A stretch of DNA of 64,000 bases. Source: Plantactinospora mayteni (GTDB taxonomy: Bacteria; Actinomycetota; Actinomycetes; Mycobacteriales; Micromonosporaceae). The DNA is taken from contig NZ_BONX01000030.1 in the NCBI RefSeq assembly GCF_016862935.1, positions 1 through 64,000 of the forward strand, in the 5' to 3' direction. The notes beneath the pieces were generated by a model, which saw only the letters and a list, made by a program, of their open reading frames with translations, did not search any database and was not told the origin of the DNA. Both the position numbers and the translations under genes were made by a program. Positions 7,712 to 14,528 of the stretch are shown piece after piece (position 1 is the first letter of the stretch; the number at the start of each line of letters is the position of its first letter).

Positions 7712-9130
7712 TCAGTCGGCCAGCCCGCCCGCGCGGCCGGCACCCACCGGCCCACCGTCCAGTTCGGAGGCGGCCGGTGGCCCGACAACCGGAGCCGCAC
7801 CGGTGGCGGACACCGGGCTGCCAGCGGGACCGGAAGCGGAGGCGGGTACCGGAGCGGAAGCCGAAGCGGGAACCGAAGCCGCTCCGGTAGCCGAAGCCGT
7901 TCTCGCAGCCGGAAGCTCGGCGGAGAGCCGGCGTACGCCGGGATCGGCCAGCATGCCGAGTACCGCGACGAGCACGATGCCGGCGGCAACCAGCAGTGTG
8001 GACTCGGTGCCGATGTGCTCCGCCACCGGACCGATCGCCATCTGGCCGAGCGGGATCGCCAGGAACGAGCCGAGCGCGTCGTGCGAGTAGACCCGGGCGA
8101 GCTTGTCGGCGGGGATGTTCTGCTGCATCGAGGTCTCCCAGGCGACCGAGAACTGCTCGACGGCCAACCCGGCGACGAAGGCGGCGACAACCAGCACGGC
8201 GACGGACGGTGCCCAGGCGAGCCCGAGCAGCAGCAGTACGTCGGCGAACATGCAGACCACACCGAGCAGCAGCAGCCGGCGTACCCGGATCCGGAGCGCG
8301 ACCAGCGCCCCGGCCACCATCCCGGCGGTCTGGGCGGCGAGCACCACGCCCCAGGCGGGTCGGCCGATCGTGTCGTCCGCCACGTCGGGGCCGAGGACGT
8401 TGACCGAGCTGGCGTAGGCAAAGTTGATCAACAGGAAGCCGAGTACCACCACCCAGACCCAGGAGCGGGCGACGAACTCGGTCCAGCCCTCGCGCAGTTC
8501 GCGGAGTGGGTTGACCCGCTCGGCGCGAGGGTCGGCGACGGCGTGCACGCGTACCCGGGCGAATGCCAGCCCGGCCAGCGCGAAGGTGGTGGCGTCCACC
8601 AGCAGGCCCCAGCCCGGTCCGACGCCGGCCACCAGCACACCGCCGAGCGAGGCGCCGCCGATCATCGCGGCGTTGATGCCGAGCCGGTTGAGCGCGTTGG
8701 CCGACTGGAGCAGCTCGGCCGGTACGGTCTGCGGCACCAGCGCGGCGGCGGCCGGCCAGGCGAAGGCGGCCACCACGCCGTTCAGGGCGGCGAGCGCGAC
8801 CAGCGCCGGGATCGTCGCGGTACCGGTCAGCACCAGCGCCGCGACCGCTCCCTGGGTGAGCGCGGCGAGCGTGCAGGAGACCACCATCACCGCCTGCCGG
8901 GGCAGCCGGTCGGCCAACACGCCGCCGAAGAGCAGGAACACCACGTGGGTCAGCGACCGCGCGCCGACCACCAGGCCGAGGTCGCGCACGCTGTCGGTGA
9001 GATCGAGTACGGCGAACGCCAGCGCGATCGGTGCGACCGCGTTGCCGAGCATGGTGGCGGCCCGACCGATCGCCAGATAACGGAAGGGCCGGTGCCGCAG
9101 CGGCGCCAGGGCGCTGTCCCAGGTACCCAC
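7712..9130 (-). CDS. MFS transporter, probable drug efflux
   Basis: A 472-residue major facilitator with about 12 membrane helices. The N-terminus is WDSALAPLRHRPFRYLAIGR, followed by the first helix with AIALAFAVLDLTDS. The MFS loop 2-3 pattern appears as GGVLADRLPRQAV. It resembles the actinobacterial DHA-type exporters of the MFS_3 class, which export small hydrophobic compounds; the substrate is unknown. The C-terminal ~65 residues form an Ala/Ser/Pro repeat tail encoded by imperfect DNA repeats at about 7820-7905. The GTG start at 9128-9130 is just 2 bp past the stop of the regulator, and GGAGG inside the regulator's last codons gives a well-spaced ribosome site. The two genes are therefore co-transcribed and translationally linked, with the regulator probably controlling the exporter. 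Confidence 0.9.
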   Translation of the reverse strand: MGTWDSALAPLRHRPFRYLAIGRAATMLGNAVAPIALAFAVLDLTDSVRDLGLVVGARSLTHVVFLLFGGVLADRLPRQAVMVVSCTLAALTQGAVAALVLTGTATIPALVALAALNGVVAAFAWPAAAALVPQTVPAELLQSANALNRLGINAAMIGGASLGGVLVAGVGPGWGLLVDATTFALAGLAFARVRVHAVADPRAERVNPLRELREGWTEFVARSWVWVVVLGFLLINFAYASSVNVLGPDVADDTIGRPAWGVVLAAQTAGMVAGALVALRIRVRRLLLLGVVCMFADVLLLLGLAWAPSVAVLVVAAFVAGLAVEQFSVAWETSMQQNIPADKLARVYSHDALGSFLAIPLGQMAIGPVAEHIGTESTLLVAAGIVLVAVLGMLADPGVRRLSAELPAARTASATGAASVPASASAPVPASASGPAGSPVSATGAAPVVGPPAASELDGGPVGAGRAGGLAD

Positions 9131-9132
9131 GA

Positions 9133-9711
9133 TCAGTCCTCCATCCGGAACAGGGCGACGGTGGTGCTCACCCGGTGGGTGCCCGGGGTGTGTGCCGGCC
9201 GGGCGGCGTGGTGCAGCCGGGCCGACGCCTCGGCGATCGTGTTCCGGATCTCGTCCCAGGTCTCGGGGTCGACCCAGAACTCGGCGTCGGTGAGGAAGTT
9301 GCCCGGACCGCGCCGCAGGTAATGGGCTCGGCGGCGCAGCTCGGCGGCGAGCGCGTCGTAGAGCAGCCGGTGCTCGGGGGTGGCCGGGCCGGCGGCCAGC
9401 GCCGACGGGGGCCGGTCGGGCTGGCTCGCCGGGTCGTAGCGGTAGCGCTTGGCGGCGCCGCCCCGGATGCGCTCCTCGCCGGCCACCACGATCAGGCCGG
9501 CAGCCAGCAGGTGCCGCAGGTGGTAGCTGGCGTTCGCGTGGGTGAGGTCCAGCTCGCGGGCGGTCTCGGCGGCCGTCAACGCCGACGCGGTGAGCAGGGA
9601 AAGGATCCGCATCCGTACCGGATGAGCCAGCGCCCGAAGCCGGACGGTCGGATCCGGCACCTCCTCGACGCCGTCCGGTTCGTGCTCTGGCTCGCCAACT
9701 CCCAAAGACAT
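9133..9711 (-). CDS. ArsR-type winged-helix regulator of the adjacent MFS gene
   Basis: A 192-residue DNA-binding protein. The winged helix spans ~25-100: HPVRMRILSLLTA, then TAAETARELDLTHANASYHL as HTH, then the wing LIVVAGEERIRGGAAKRY. The remaining ~90 residues form an effector/dimerisation domain of the kind seen in HTH_20-class ArsR regulators. I chose the ATG at 9709-9711 (MSLGVGEPEHEP) because the longer frame runs into a palindromic intergenic repeat. The start codon lies inside a CCCAAA/TTTGGG inverted repeat that probably serves as its operator, so the gene is probably autoregulated. It is followed 2 bp later by the MFS exporter. Confidence 0.87.
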   Translation of the reverse strand: MSLGVGEPEHEPDGVEEVPDPTVRLRALAHPVRMRILSLLTASALTAAETARELDLTHANASYHLRHLLAAGLIVVAGEERIRGGAAKRYRYDPASQPDRPPSALAAGPATPEHRLLYDALAAELRRRAHYLRRGPGNFLTDAEFWVDPETWDEIRNTIAEASARLHHAARPAHTPGTHRVSTTVALFRMED

Positions 9712-9764
9712 GTTTGGGAGTGTAAAAGACACCACCCCAACTATCAAACACTTGTTTGGGAGTG
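9701..9764 (-). promoter_or_regulatory. probable operator pair for the ArsR-type regulator
   Basis: Two related sites flank the start of the regulator. Site 1 is the inverted repeat CCCAAA-N6-TTTGGG at 9701-9718, overlapping the ATG. Site 2 is CAAAC-N4-GTTTG at 9745-9758. The 12-mer TGTTTGGGAGTG occurs directly repeated at 9711-9722 and 9753-9764, exactly 42 bp apart, about four helical turns. That phasing fits cooperative binding of two dimers on one DNA face. Confidence 0.65.
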
Positions 9765-9914
9765 GTGCCCGGCGAGCACTGGACGCGTGATGCGCGTCGG
9801 CGCAATCCGGGTTGGCCGTGCCCGCCACGGAGACTGTCGAGCTGCCCCGCTCGGGCTCCCGCCGCATCCGCAGCGGCATCCGCATCCGCTGACGCCGCCA
9901 CCTGGCCATGCCGA

Positions 9915-9983
9915 CGACCACGACCTGGACACCAGACGCGGTACGCCGCACGGTTAGCGCATCTGGTGTCCAGGTCACCGATC
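9915..9983. repeat. copy B of the 69-bp dispersed palindromic element
   Basis: This copy has a perfect 14-bp stem, ACCTGGACACCAGA pairing with TCTGGTGTCCAGGT, around a loop of about 26 nt that contains a smaller hairpin. It ends 6 bp before the stop codon of the GntR gene on the minus strand and could terminate it. Copy A is at 5527-5595. Confidence 0.8.
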
Positions 9984-9989
9984 CCGGCG

Positions 9990-10730
9990 TCAGCTCTCCG
10001 GCGGGATGTCCTGGCGGTGCTGGAGCTCGTGCAGGTGGCTGCCCTTGATCAGGATCGACACCTCGACCGGGCGGCCGGACTCGTCGCGGATCACGCGAAA
10101 CTGACGGATGACCGGCACGTACGGCGGCAGCGCCAACGCCTCGACCTCTTCGGTGGTGGGCATCCTCGCCGAGATTCGATCGTGCAGATCCCGCTGCCGG
10201 TGACCGTTGTCCGCCAGCACCCGAGCGGCACCACCAGCGATCTTCCGGCGCCTGGCCAGCTCCGTGCCCCTGGCGATGGTGGCCGGATAGTACGACCAGG
10301 AAAGCTCCACCGGCTCGTTACCTCGGAGCAGCAGCCGATGCCGCATGACGGCCAAGTCTTCGCCGGAGTCGAGTGCCTGCGCGACCTCGCCGGGTGGCAC
10401 AACCTCGGCAACGTCGATCAGGCGGTACTCGTAGCCACCCTGGGTAGGCGTGATGTAGGCGGCAGCCTCCACCACGAGCGGCTGCCGATCCCGCACGTAC
10501 ACGCCCCGGCCGGTTTCGCTGTAGACGGAGCCCTCTGCCTTCAACGCGCCGAGAGCGCGCTGAACGGTCGCGGTCGCTGCCTGATATCTCGCCACCAGCG
10601 TTGGGATCGACGGCAACTGCGTGCCGGGCGGGAACTCACCCGCCATGATCTGGGCACGGATGTCGGCCGCTATCTGCTCGTGACGAGGCCGTCCGTCACC
10701 CGCGCTGGCCACGATGGCCCCTCCGTTCAT
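9990..10730 (-). CDS. GntR/HutC-family transcriptional regulator with UTRA domain
   Basis: A 246-residue regulator. The GntR winged helix occupies ~15-80 (HEQIAADIRAQIMAGEFPPG, PSIPTLVARY, GRGVYVRDRQP). The UTRA ligand-binding domain occupies ~90-240 (EVVPPGEVAQALDSGEDLAV, VELSWSYYP, GRPVEVSILIKG). HutC-type regulators usually bind small metabolites and repress nearby operons or integrative-element genes. Its ATG overlaps the stop of the upstream UTRA protein (ATGA at 10727-10730), so the two are translationally coupled. It lies at the left end of a mosaic accessory stretch, a common setting for GntR regulators of actinomycete integrative elements; no integrase is visible here. Confidence 0.9.
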   Translation of the reverse strand: MNGGAIVASAGDGRPRHEQIAADIRAQIMAGEFPPGTQLPSIPTLVARYQAATATVQRALGALKAEGSVYSETGRGVYVRDRQPLVVEAAAYITPTQGGYEYRLIDVAEVVPPGEVAQALDSGEDLAVMRHRLLLRGNEPVELSWSYYPATIARGTELARRRKIAGGAARVLADNGHRQRDLHDRISARMPTTEEVEALALPPYVPVIRQFRVIRDESGRPVEVSILIKGSHLHELQHRQDIPPES

Positions 10731-11275
10731 CGTCGGTCGATCGACAACTCATAACGTAGCCGGCGGCCCCAGGGAACCATCGTCATCACACTTGCTTCGA
10801 CCGGCCGCCCATCAGCCGTCTTCGACACCCGGCTCAGTCCGAGTACCCACTCATGATCGTCCAACCCGAGCGTCGCCCGTTCCGACTCGCTCGGCTGCCG
10901 GGTGTACACGTCCTCCCGCACCTGCACGGGAAGGTAGCCCAGTTGGCCGAGGAGCGTGATCGCGCCACCCTTGATCTTGCGAGGCTCGGCAAGCGCGGTT
11001 CCCTGCGCGATCGACAACGGATAGTAGGAGTCCGTCAGTTCGACCGGCTGGTCATCGAACAACACCAAACGACGACGCACGACAGCCCGAGATCCAAGAT
11101 CGATTTCCAGGGCCTCCGCGACCTCTGGCCCTGGCACGATCTCGCTCACTCCCAGCAGGCGCTGACTGCCGACACCGCCCTTTGCTGCGGCCTCCGCGCT
11201 CCAGGCGTCCGAATCCCCGCTCGACCGCGGCGTCAGGTACGGGGTCGAGATGCTGACCCACTCCGAGCTCTCCAT
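10727..11275 (-). CDS. UTRA-domain protein without a DNA-binding domain
   Basis: A 182-residue protein whose core (residues ~45-180) is a UTRA domain: SEIVPGPEVAEALEIDLGSR, VELTDSYYPLSIAQGTALAEP, KIKGGAITLLGQLGY, GRPVEASVMTMV. It clearly parallels the GntR protein encoded directly downstream, but the N-terminal ~40 residues (MESSEWVSISTPYLTPR) contain no winged helix. Similar stand-alone UTRA proteins occur in streptomycetes and micromonosporas. It may form a heterodimer with the GntR partner and sense a ligand for it; this is inference. The ATG at 11273-11275 was chosen because homologous proteins begin with this Ser/Trp/Val stretch. Confidence 0.82.
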   Translation of the reverse strand: MESSEWVSISTPYLTPRSSGDSDAWSAEAAAKGGVGSQRLLGVSEIVPGPEVAEALEIDLGSRAVVRRRLVLFDDQPVELTDSYYPLSIAQGTALAEPRKIKGGAITLLGQLGYLPVQVREDVYTRQPSESERATLGLDDHEWVLGLSRVSKTADGRPVEASVMTMVPWGRRLRYELSIDRR

Positions 11276-11589
11276 GACCGACTCCTGTGGTTCCGCCACG
11301 GCCGACACGCAGCCCGAACACCCGTCACAGACTAGGCCCAACCCCCACCCTTCCGGATCGTTCAGCAAGAGTGATCCTTGCTACCCTATTCGAAAGGCAG
11401 TAAGGCTTGAGGTAGGGCGACCGGTGACTGACCCGACAGCCATACCGGCCCGCTTGGTGGGCGTACGGCGCCCCGAACGGTGAGCTGACGCCACCCGGGC
11501 CGTACGGCAATACGGCTCTCCGCGCCACGATCTGGTCCGGCTCGCCGGGGTCGCCGTACGTCCACGTCGAGGTGACGAGAGGCGAGCCG
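11276..11589. other. divergent intergenic region of the accessory island
   Basis: This 314-bp gap separates the UTRA gene (minus) and the frameshifted small gene (plus). The stretch at about 11365-11410 is the lowest-GC part of the neighbourhood and should hold divergent promoters. A 19-codon GTG frame at 11423-11482 (ending GVRRPER) could be a leader peptide, but I cannot support it as a gene. GAGGTGACGAGAGG just before 11590 contains a ribosome site for the next gene. Confidence 0.4.
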
Positions 11590-11917
11590 ATGACCGTCTA
11601 CCTGTCCAGCAGCCTTGCCGAGCGGGACGCGGCCGATGCGCTGGCCGCGTACGACATGCTCGCGCGCACGTACTCGACCAGGAGACCGGGCTCTGCCCGG
11701 TCTGCCTGACGCCCGGACCCTGCCGACCGGCCAACGCCGCAGCGAAGCGCCTCGTGGAGTTGGGGCGGCAGGTCCTCACCGAACCCGCGAAGCACCGATC
11801 GGGCGGCTGGCAGGGCTGGCTCAGCACCATCCGCCGATCCCTGCCGCGCGCCGCGCCACTGCTGACCGCCGCCTGGCGACGGCGCCTCGGCGCGACGGCC
11901 ACCGCCGCGAAGAGTGA
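11590..11917 (+). pseudogene. frameshifted small zinc-motif protein
   Basis: From ATG 11590 the frame reads MTVYLSSSLAERDAADALAA...MLAR and then stops at 11708. At 11662-11669 the second frame takes over in phase -1 as HVLDQETGLCPVCLTPGPCR and continues with PANAAAKRLVELG. The two halves join into what looks like one conserved small actinomycete protein with a CPVC...C cluster. Loss of one base in the run GCGCGCAC explains it. Either the gene is broken, or there is a sequencing error, or it undergoes programmed frameshifting. A TGA at 11915-11917 overlaps the next gene's GTG start (GTGA) but is in the third frame, so a second lesion would be needed to use it. Function unknown; the 3' boundary is uncertain. 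Confidence 0.6.
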
Positions 11918-12486
11918 GTACCCGGCTGCCCGACATCCGGGTCGGCGACATCCTGGAGGTCGCCGAAGGCTACTACTGCTTCGGCCTCGGCAGACTGATC
12001 CTGGAGGTCATCGAGTTGGGCCGCCGGGAACGACACACCGACGGCCTCTGGCTCCACCTGCGCGGGGTCGAACTACAACACCCCGACGGGGTACGACTGC
12101 GCCAGCGACGCGTCATCGTCCGGCTCGACGCCGTGACGGTCCGACCGGGTCCACTGTCACGCCGAGCCGCACACCCAGCCGGACGACGAGCCGACCAGCA
12201 ACAACCGGCCGATCGGCGACAACCAGCACCCTTCGACGGCACGACCAGCCCTCGGCGGGCACACCTCCCGAGGCGCCCGGACTGGACCTGCGCCGGCTGC
12301 GGCGAGGAGTGGCCATGTCCCGCCCAGCAGGCACGATTCCTGAGCCGGTACCAGCACAATCGGCTGGCGCTGCTCAGCCACCTCGGCCGGTACGCGGCAC
12401 TCGCGGCCGCAGACCTGCCCGACCTGTCGCCCGAGGAGCTGCGTACCCGCTTTCTGGACTGGCCTGGTGGATCGCCCACCGGGTAG
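11914..12486 (+). CDS. hypothetical protein, island gene
   Basis: A 190-residue protein of unknown function starting at GTG 11914. Residues 1-~75 form a compact beta-rich domain (RLPDIRVGDILEVAEGYYCFGLG, IELGRRERHTDGLWLHLRGV). A basic, Gln/Arg-rich linker follows (~76-125). The C-terminal ~65 residues carry a short CxxC...C motif in DWTCAGCGEEWPCPAQQ and then helices ending FLDWPGGSPTG, suggesting a small metal-binding element. Both ends look like protein families common in actinomycete integrative-element neighbourhoods. It follows the frameshifted gene with overlapping ends, so the two were probably one operon. Confidence 0.65.
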   Translation: MSTRLPDIRVGDILEVAEGYYCFGLGRLILEVIELGRRERHTDGLWLHLRGVELQHPDGVRLRQRRVIVRLDAVTVRPGPLSRRAAHPAGRRADQQQPADRRQPAPFDGTTSPRRAHLPRRPDWTCAGCGEEWPCPAQQARFLSRYQHNRLALLSHLGRYAALAAADLPDLSPEELRTRFLDWPGGSPTG

Positions 12487-12536
12487 CTGGGCTGGCCGTC
12501 GGACGGACAGGATGGCTCACCGCTACCGTCCTCGGC

Positions 12537-13247
12537 ATGCGTCTGGGGTGGGGATGGGTGGGCACGGACCTCGGTGACTACCGGAAGGTCGACGACACCT
12601 ACGGCTACCAGGAGCTCGGCAGCCTGCCTCCGCTACCGACGCAATGGTTCGACGGCAGCTTCGGCTGGCTGGCCCAAGTGCCGATCATCGATCCGAAGGC
12701 CAGTGACATCGGCTGGGGAATCGAGATCGACTATATGAGACCGATCGAGGCCGTCACCGTGCTGCCGGCGCTTGGGCCAAACCTGCCGGCCGCCTTCACC
12801 ACCTTGATGAGCAGGCCGGAGCTGCTGGCCGCGGTACCGTCCTGCACCGCCTGCTGGTGGGGCCTGTCGAAGACAGCGGTGCCGTGCTCGCTCGACGAGG
12901 GCGGCGAGCTGGTGCGGTTCCTCAACGACCAGCAGGGCTGCTGCCACTGGTACCTCCACCTGCTGCCGGACGGCGGGCACCGGGTGCTCTGCGGCGGCCT
13001 CCAGTACGACGCCGAACAGGTCGGTGCCGACGAGGCCGCCGCCGATCTGCTGGTGGTCGCCCCGGACTTCGAGTCGTTCGTCTACCGGTTCTGGGTGGAG
13101 AACCTCGCCTGGTACGGGGTCGTCGGCGCCGAGCTCGGCTGGACGGAACTCTCCACGCCGGTCCGGGACTACCTCGGCCACTACCGCCAGGGTCAGCGAT
13201 CAGTCGACGGACCCGTCAGGTCGGGCAGGATCTTTCCCGTCGAGTAG
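12537..13247 (+). CDS. hypothetical protein, conserved in actinomycetes
   Basis: A 236-residue soluble protein starting MRLGWGWVGTDLGDYRKV. I recognise no assigned domain. It is rich in Trp, Asp and Glu and has clustered Cys (SCTACWW) and a FLNDQQGCCHWYLHLLPDG segment that recalls SMI1/KNR4 (SUKH) immunity-type folds; this resemblance is weak. The larger frame upstream to 11754 is out-of-frame readthrough of the neighbouring genes; the ATG at 12537-12539 begins the non-repetitive, well-composed protein. Its 3' end overlaps the 3' end of the convergent nucleotidyltransferase gene by 48 bp. Confidence 0.7.
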   Translation: MRLGWGWVGTDLGDYRKVDDTYGYQELGSLPPLPTQWFDGSFGWLAQVPIIDPKASDIGWGIEIDYMRPIEAVTVLPALGPNLPAAFTTLMSRPELLAAVPSCTACWWGLSKTAVPCSLDEGGELVRFLNDQQGCCHWYLHLLPDGGHRVLCGGLQYDAEQVGADEAAADLLVVAPDFESFVYRFWVENLAWYGVVGAELGWTELSTPVRDYLGHYRQGQRSVDGPVRSGRIFPVE

Positions 13248-13871
13248 TTCGCGGCGCCATGCGGTGAACCGGCTGCGAAGGTTGTCCAGCCCCTGACCCG
13301 TCACGCCGTACTGGGCGAAGTCATCAGGGTCGAGCACATTGACCTGCCCAAGAGCGTCGGCGAAGACATGCCGGTCGAAACCGCGATCGGCGCGTTCGAC
13401 GAGGTTGAGCACAGCTTCGTGGGTGTATCGGCCGGATTGGAGCGTGGCGTCGATGTCGACGAAGTCACGGGCGAGCGCTCGCCCGTAAAGTGCGCTCATC
13501 TTGTTCGCGACCGCATCATCGGGGTGCAGCACCGGTCCAACGGCCATGAGGATGGGTTCGTTGGCACGCCAGTCCACGCCGAGTTCGACCTTGGAAAGAC
13601 GCAGCCCATCGGTGACCGTCAGCCGGGCGAACGTGTCGTACTGCCGCTCGACTCCGACGGTCAGGCCGTCGGCGCGGTAGGCGCGCAGGATGGCGGTGAC
13701 CGCGGTGGCGAACTCGTCGCGGCGGTCCCAGGCGGTGAACAGGTCGACATCTTCGCTGGGCCGTTCAAGAAGGCCGGCCGCCTGGACCGCGTATCCGCCG
13801 GCAAGGGCGAAGCCGTACTGACGAGAGGCCGCGAGCCCGGTGCGAGCGAGGCGATCGTGGAAGGGGTCCAC
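13200..13871 (-). CDS. AbiEii-like nucleotidyltransferase, probable toxin
   Basis: A 223-residue protein with the nucleotidyltransferase signature of the AbiEii/DUF1814 family. GGYAVQAAG at ~24-32 is followed by the metal-binding SEDVDLF at ~39-45 (the D-x-D pair). The downstream NKMSALYGRALARDFVDIDA matches the family's conserved K...R.KDFxD block. AbiE systems are two-gene toxin-antitoxin and phage-abortive modules in which this enzyme modifies RNA, such as tRNA 3' ends. The upstream gene, 3 bp away, encodes an HTH protein and would be the antitoxin. The enzyme has the family length and all key acidic residues I can place, so it appears intact. Confidence 0.82.
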   Translation of the reverse strand: MDPFHDRLARTGLAASRQYGFALAGGYAVQAAGLLERPSEDVDLFTAWDRRDEFATAVTAILRAYRADGLTVGVERQYDTFARLTVTDGLRLSKVELGVDWRANEPILMAVGPVLHPDDAVANKMSALYGRALARDFVDIDATLQSGRYTHEAVLNLVERADRGFDRHVFADALGQVNVLDPDDFAQYGVTGQGLDNLRSRFTAWRRELLDGKDPARPDGSVD

Positions 13872-13874
13872 CCG

Positions 13875-14441
13875 TTATGCGGCGTTCACGCGGGTCGCTG
13901 CGAGTTCGGGGAAGGCTGCCTCCCAGCGCCGTCGCAACTCGGGTGGCAGCCAGAGGGACGGCCAGAGCCGCAGGAGGAGGCTGGCGTCGAGCCAGGTGTT
14001 CAGGTCGTCAACATCGCTCGCTTCGGTGAGCACCACCTTGTACATGCTGGCCAGGCGTGCGGGCCTGCTCAGGTCGTACTCGGCGTGACCGGACCAGTCG
14101 AGATGATGCGGAAGCACGACCATGCCTTCGGTTGGGCCGTTCAGCGCGGCCAGGGTTTCGGCCACGACGTAGGGTTTCCGGTCACCGTAGGGACGGTAGT
14201 CCGCCGGCGGCTGGGCTGCCGTCTTACGCCGACTGATGTTGGTCGCCCGTCGGATCTCCGGCCGTAGTGCCTGGCGGATCGTCTCCCGGCTGTACCCAGT
14301 GACCCGTTGCAGGTCCACCGGCCGCCAGCCGGCCGCGTGGAACGCCCGCAGTTGCTCATCCCGCTCGGTCAACGCGGCGGTCCTGGTCGCCACGTACCTG
14401 TCGACGACCGCGCGCAGATCATCCTCGGAAAACCGTCCCAC
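13875..14441 (-). CDS. HTH protein, probable antitoxin of the AbiEii-like enzyme
   Basis: A 188-residue protein. Residues ~1-60 hold a helix-turn-helix: FHAAGWRPVDLQRVTGYSRETIRQAL. The remaining ~120 residues form a mixed domain with conserved-looking LAALNGPTEGMVVLPHHLDWSG and WPSLWLPPELRRRWEAAFP. The gene precedes the AbiEii-like gene by 3 bp on the same strand, the usual antitoxin-toxin order. It is not an obvious AbiEi (DUF4095) member, so the pairing is inferred from position and HTH content. The GTG start at 14439-14441 is followed directly by the conserved-looking FSEDDLRAVVDRY segment. A palindrome at 14459-14478 is a likely autoregulatory operator. Confidence 0.72.
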   Translation of the reverse strand: MGRFSEDDLRAVVDRYVATRTAALTERDEQLRAFHAAGWRPVDLQRVTGYSRETIRQALRPEIRRATNISRRKTAAQPPADYRPYGDRKPYVVAETLAALNGPTEGMVVLPHHLDWSGHAEYDLSRPARLASMYKVVLTEASDVDDLNTWLDASLLLRLWPSLWLPPELRRRWEAAFPELAATRVNAA

Positions 14442-14458
14442 GTCCGCCAGCCTACCAA

Positions 14459-14478
14459 GCTAGGCCAAGCATGCTAGC
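14459..14478 (-). promoter_or_regulatory. palindrome upstream of the HTH/AbiEii operon
   Basis: The inverted repeat GCTAG-N10-CTAGC lies at 14459-14478, starting 18 bp upstream of the HTH gene start; the heptamers GCTAGGC and GCTAGCC are also 14 bp apart as direct repeats. The flank is lower in GC and could hold the promoter. An autorepressor site is the simplest reading. Confidence 0.5.
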
Positions 14479-14528
14479 CTTTCGCGGCTTCAAGAGTCGG
14501 GTTTTGTTGTAATGGGCGGCGGCTAAAC

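Noticed and set aside
5602-8421. A single 939-codon minus-strand frame
   Set aside because: Its N-terminal part is out-of-frame translation across the MFS gene; the permease-like protein starts at 7593.
7712-9901. Fusion of MFS and ArsR-type genes in one frame
   Set aside because: The upstream part is a different frame of the regulator; the MFS GTG start with GGAGG at 9130 is a normal coupled start.
11423-11482. 19-codon GTG frame in the island intergenic region
   Set aside because: Too short to judge; no ribosome site or family evidence beyond a plausible composition.
12113-12381. Minus-strand frames opposite the island genes
   Set aside because: Shadows of the plus-strand coding frames with no motifs.
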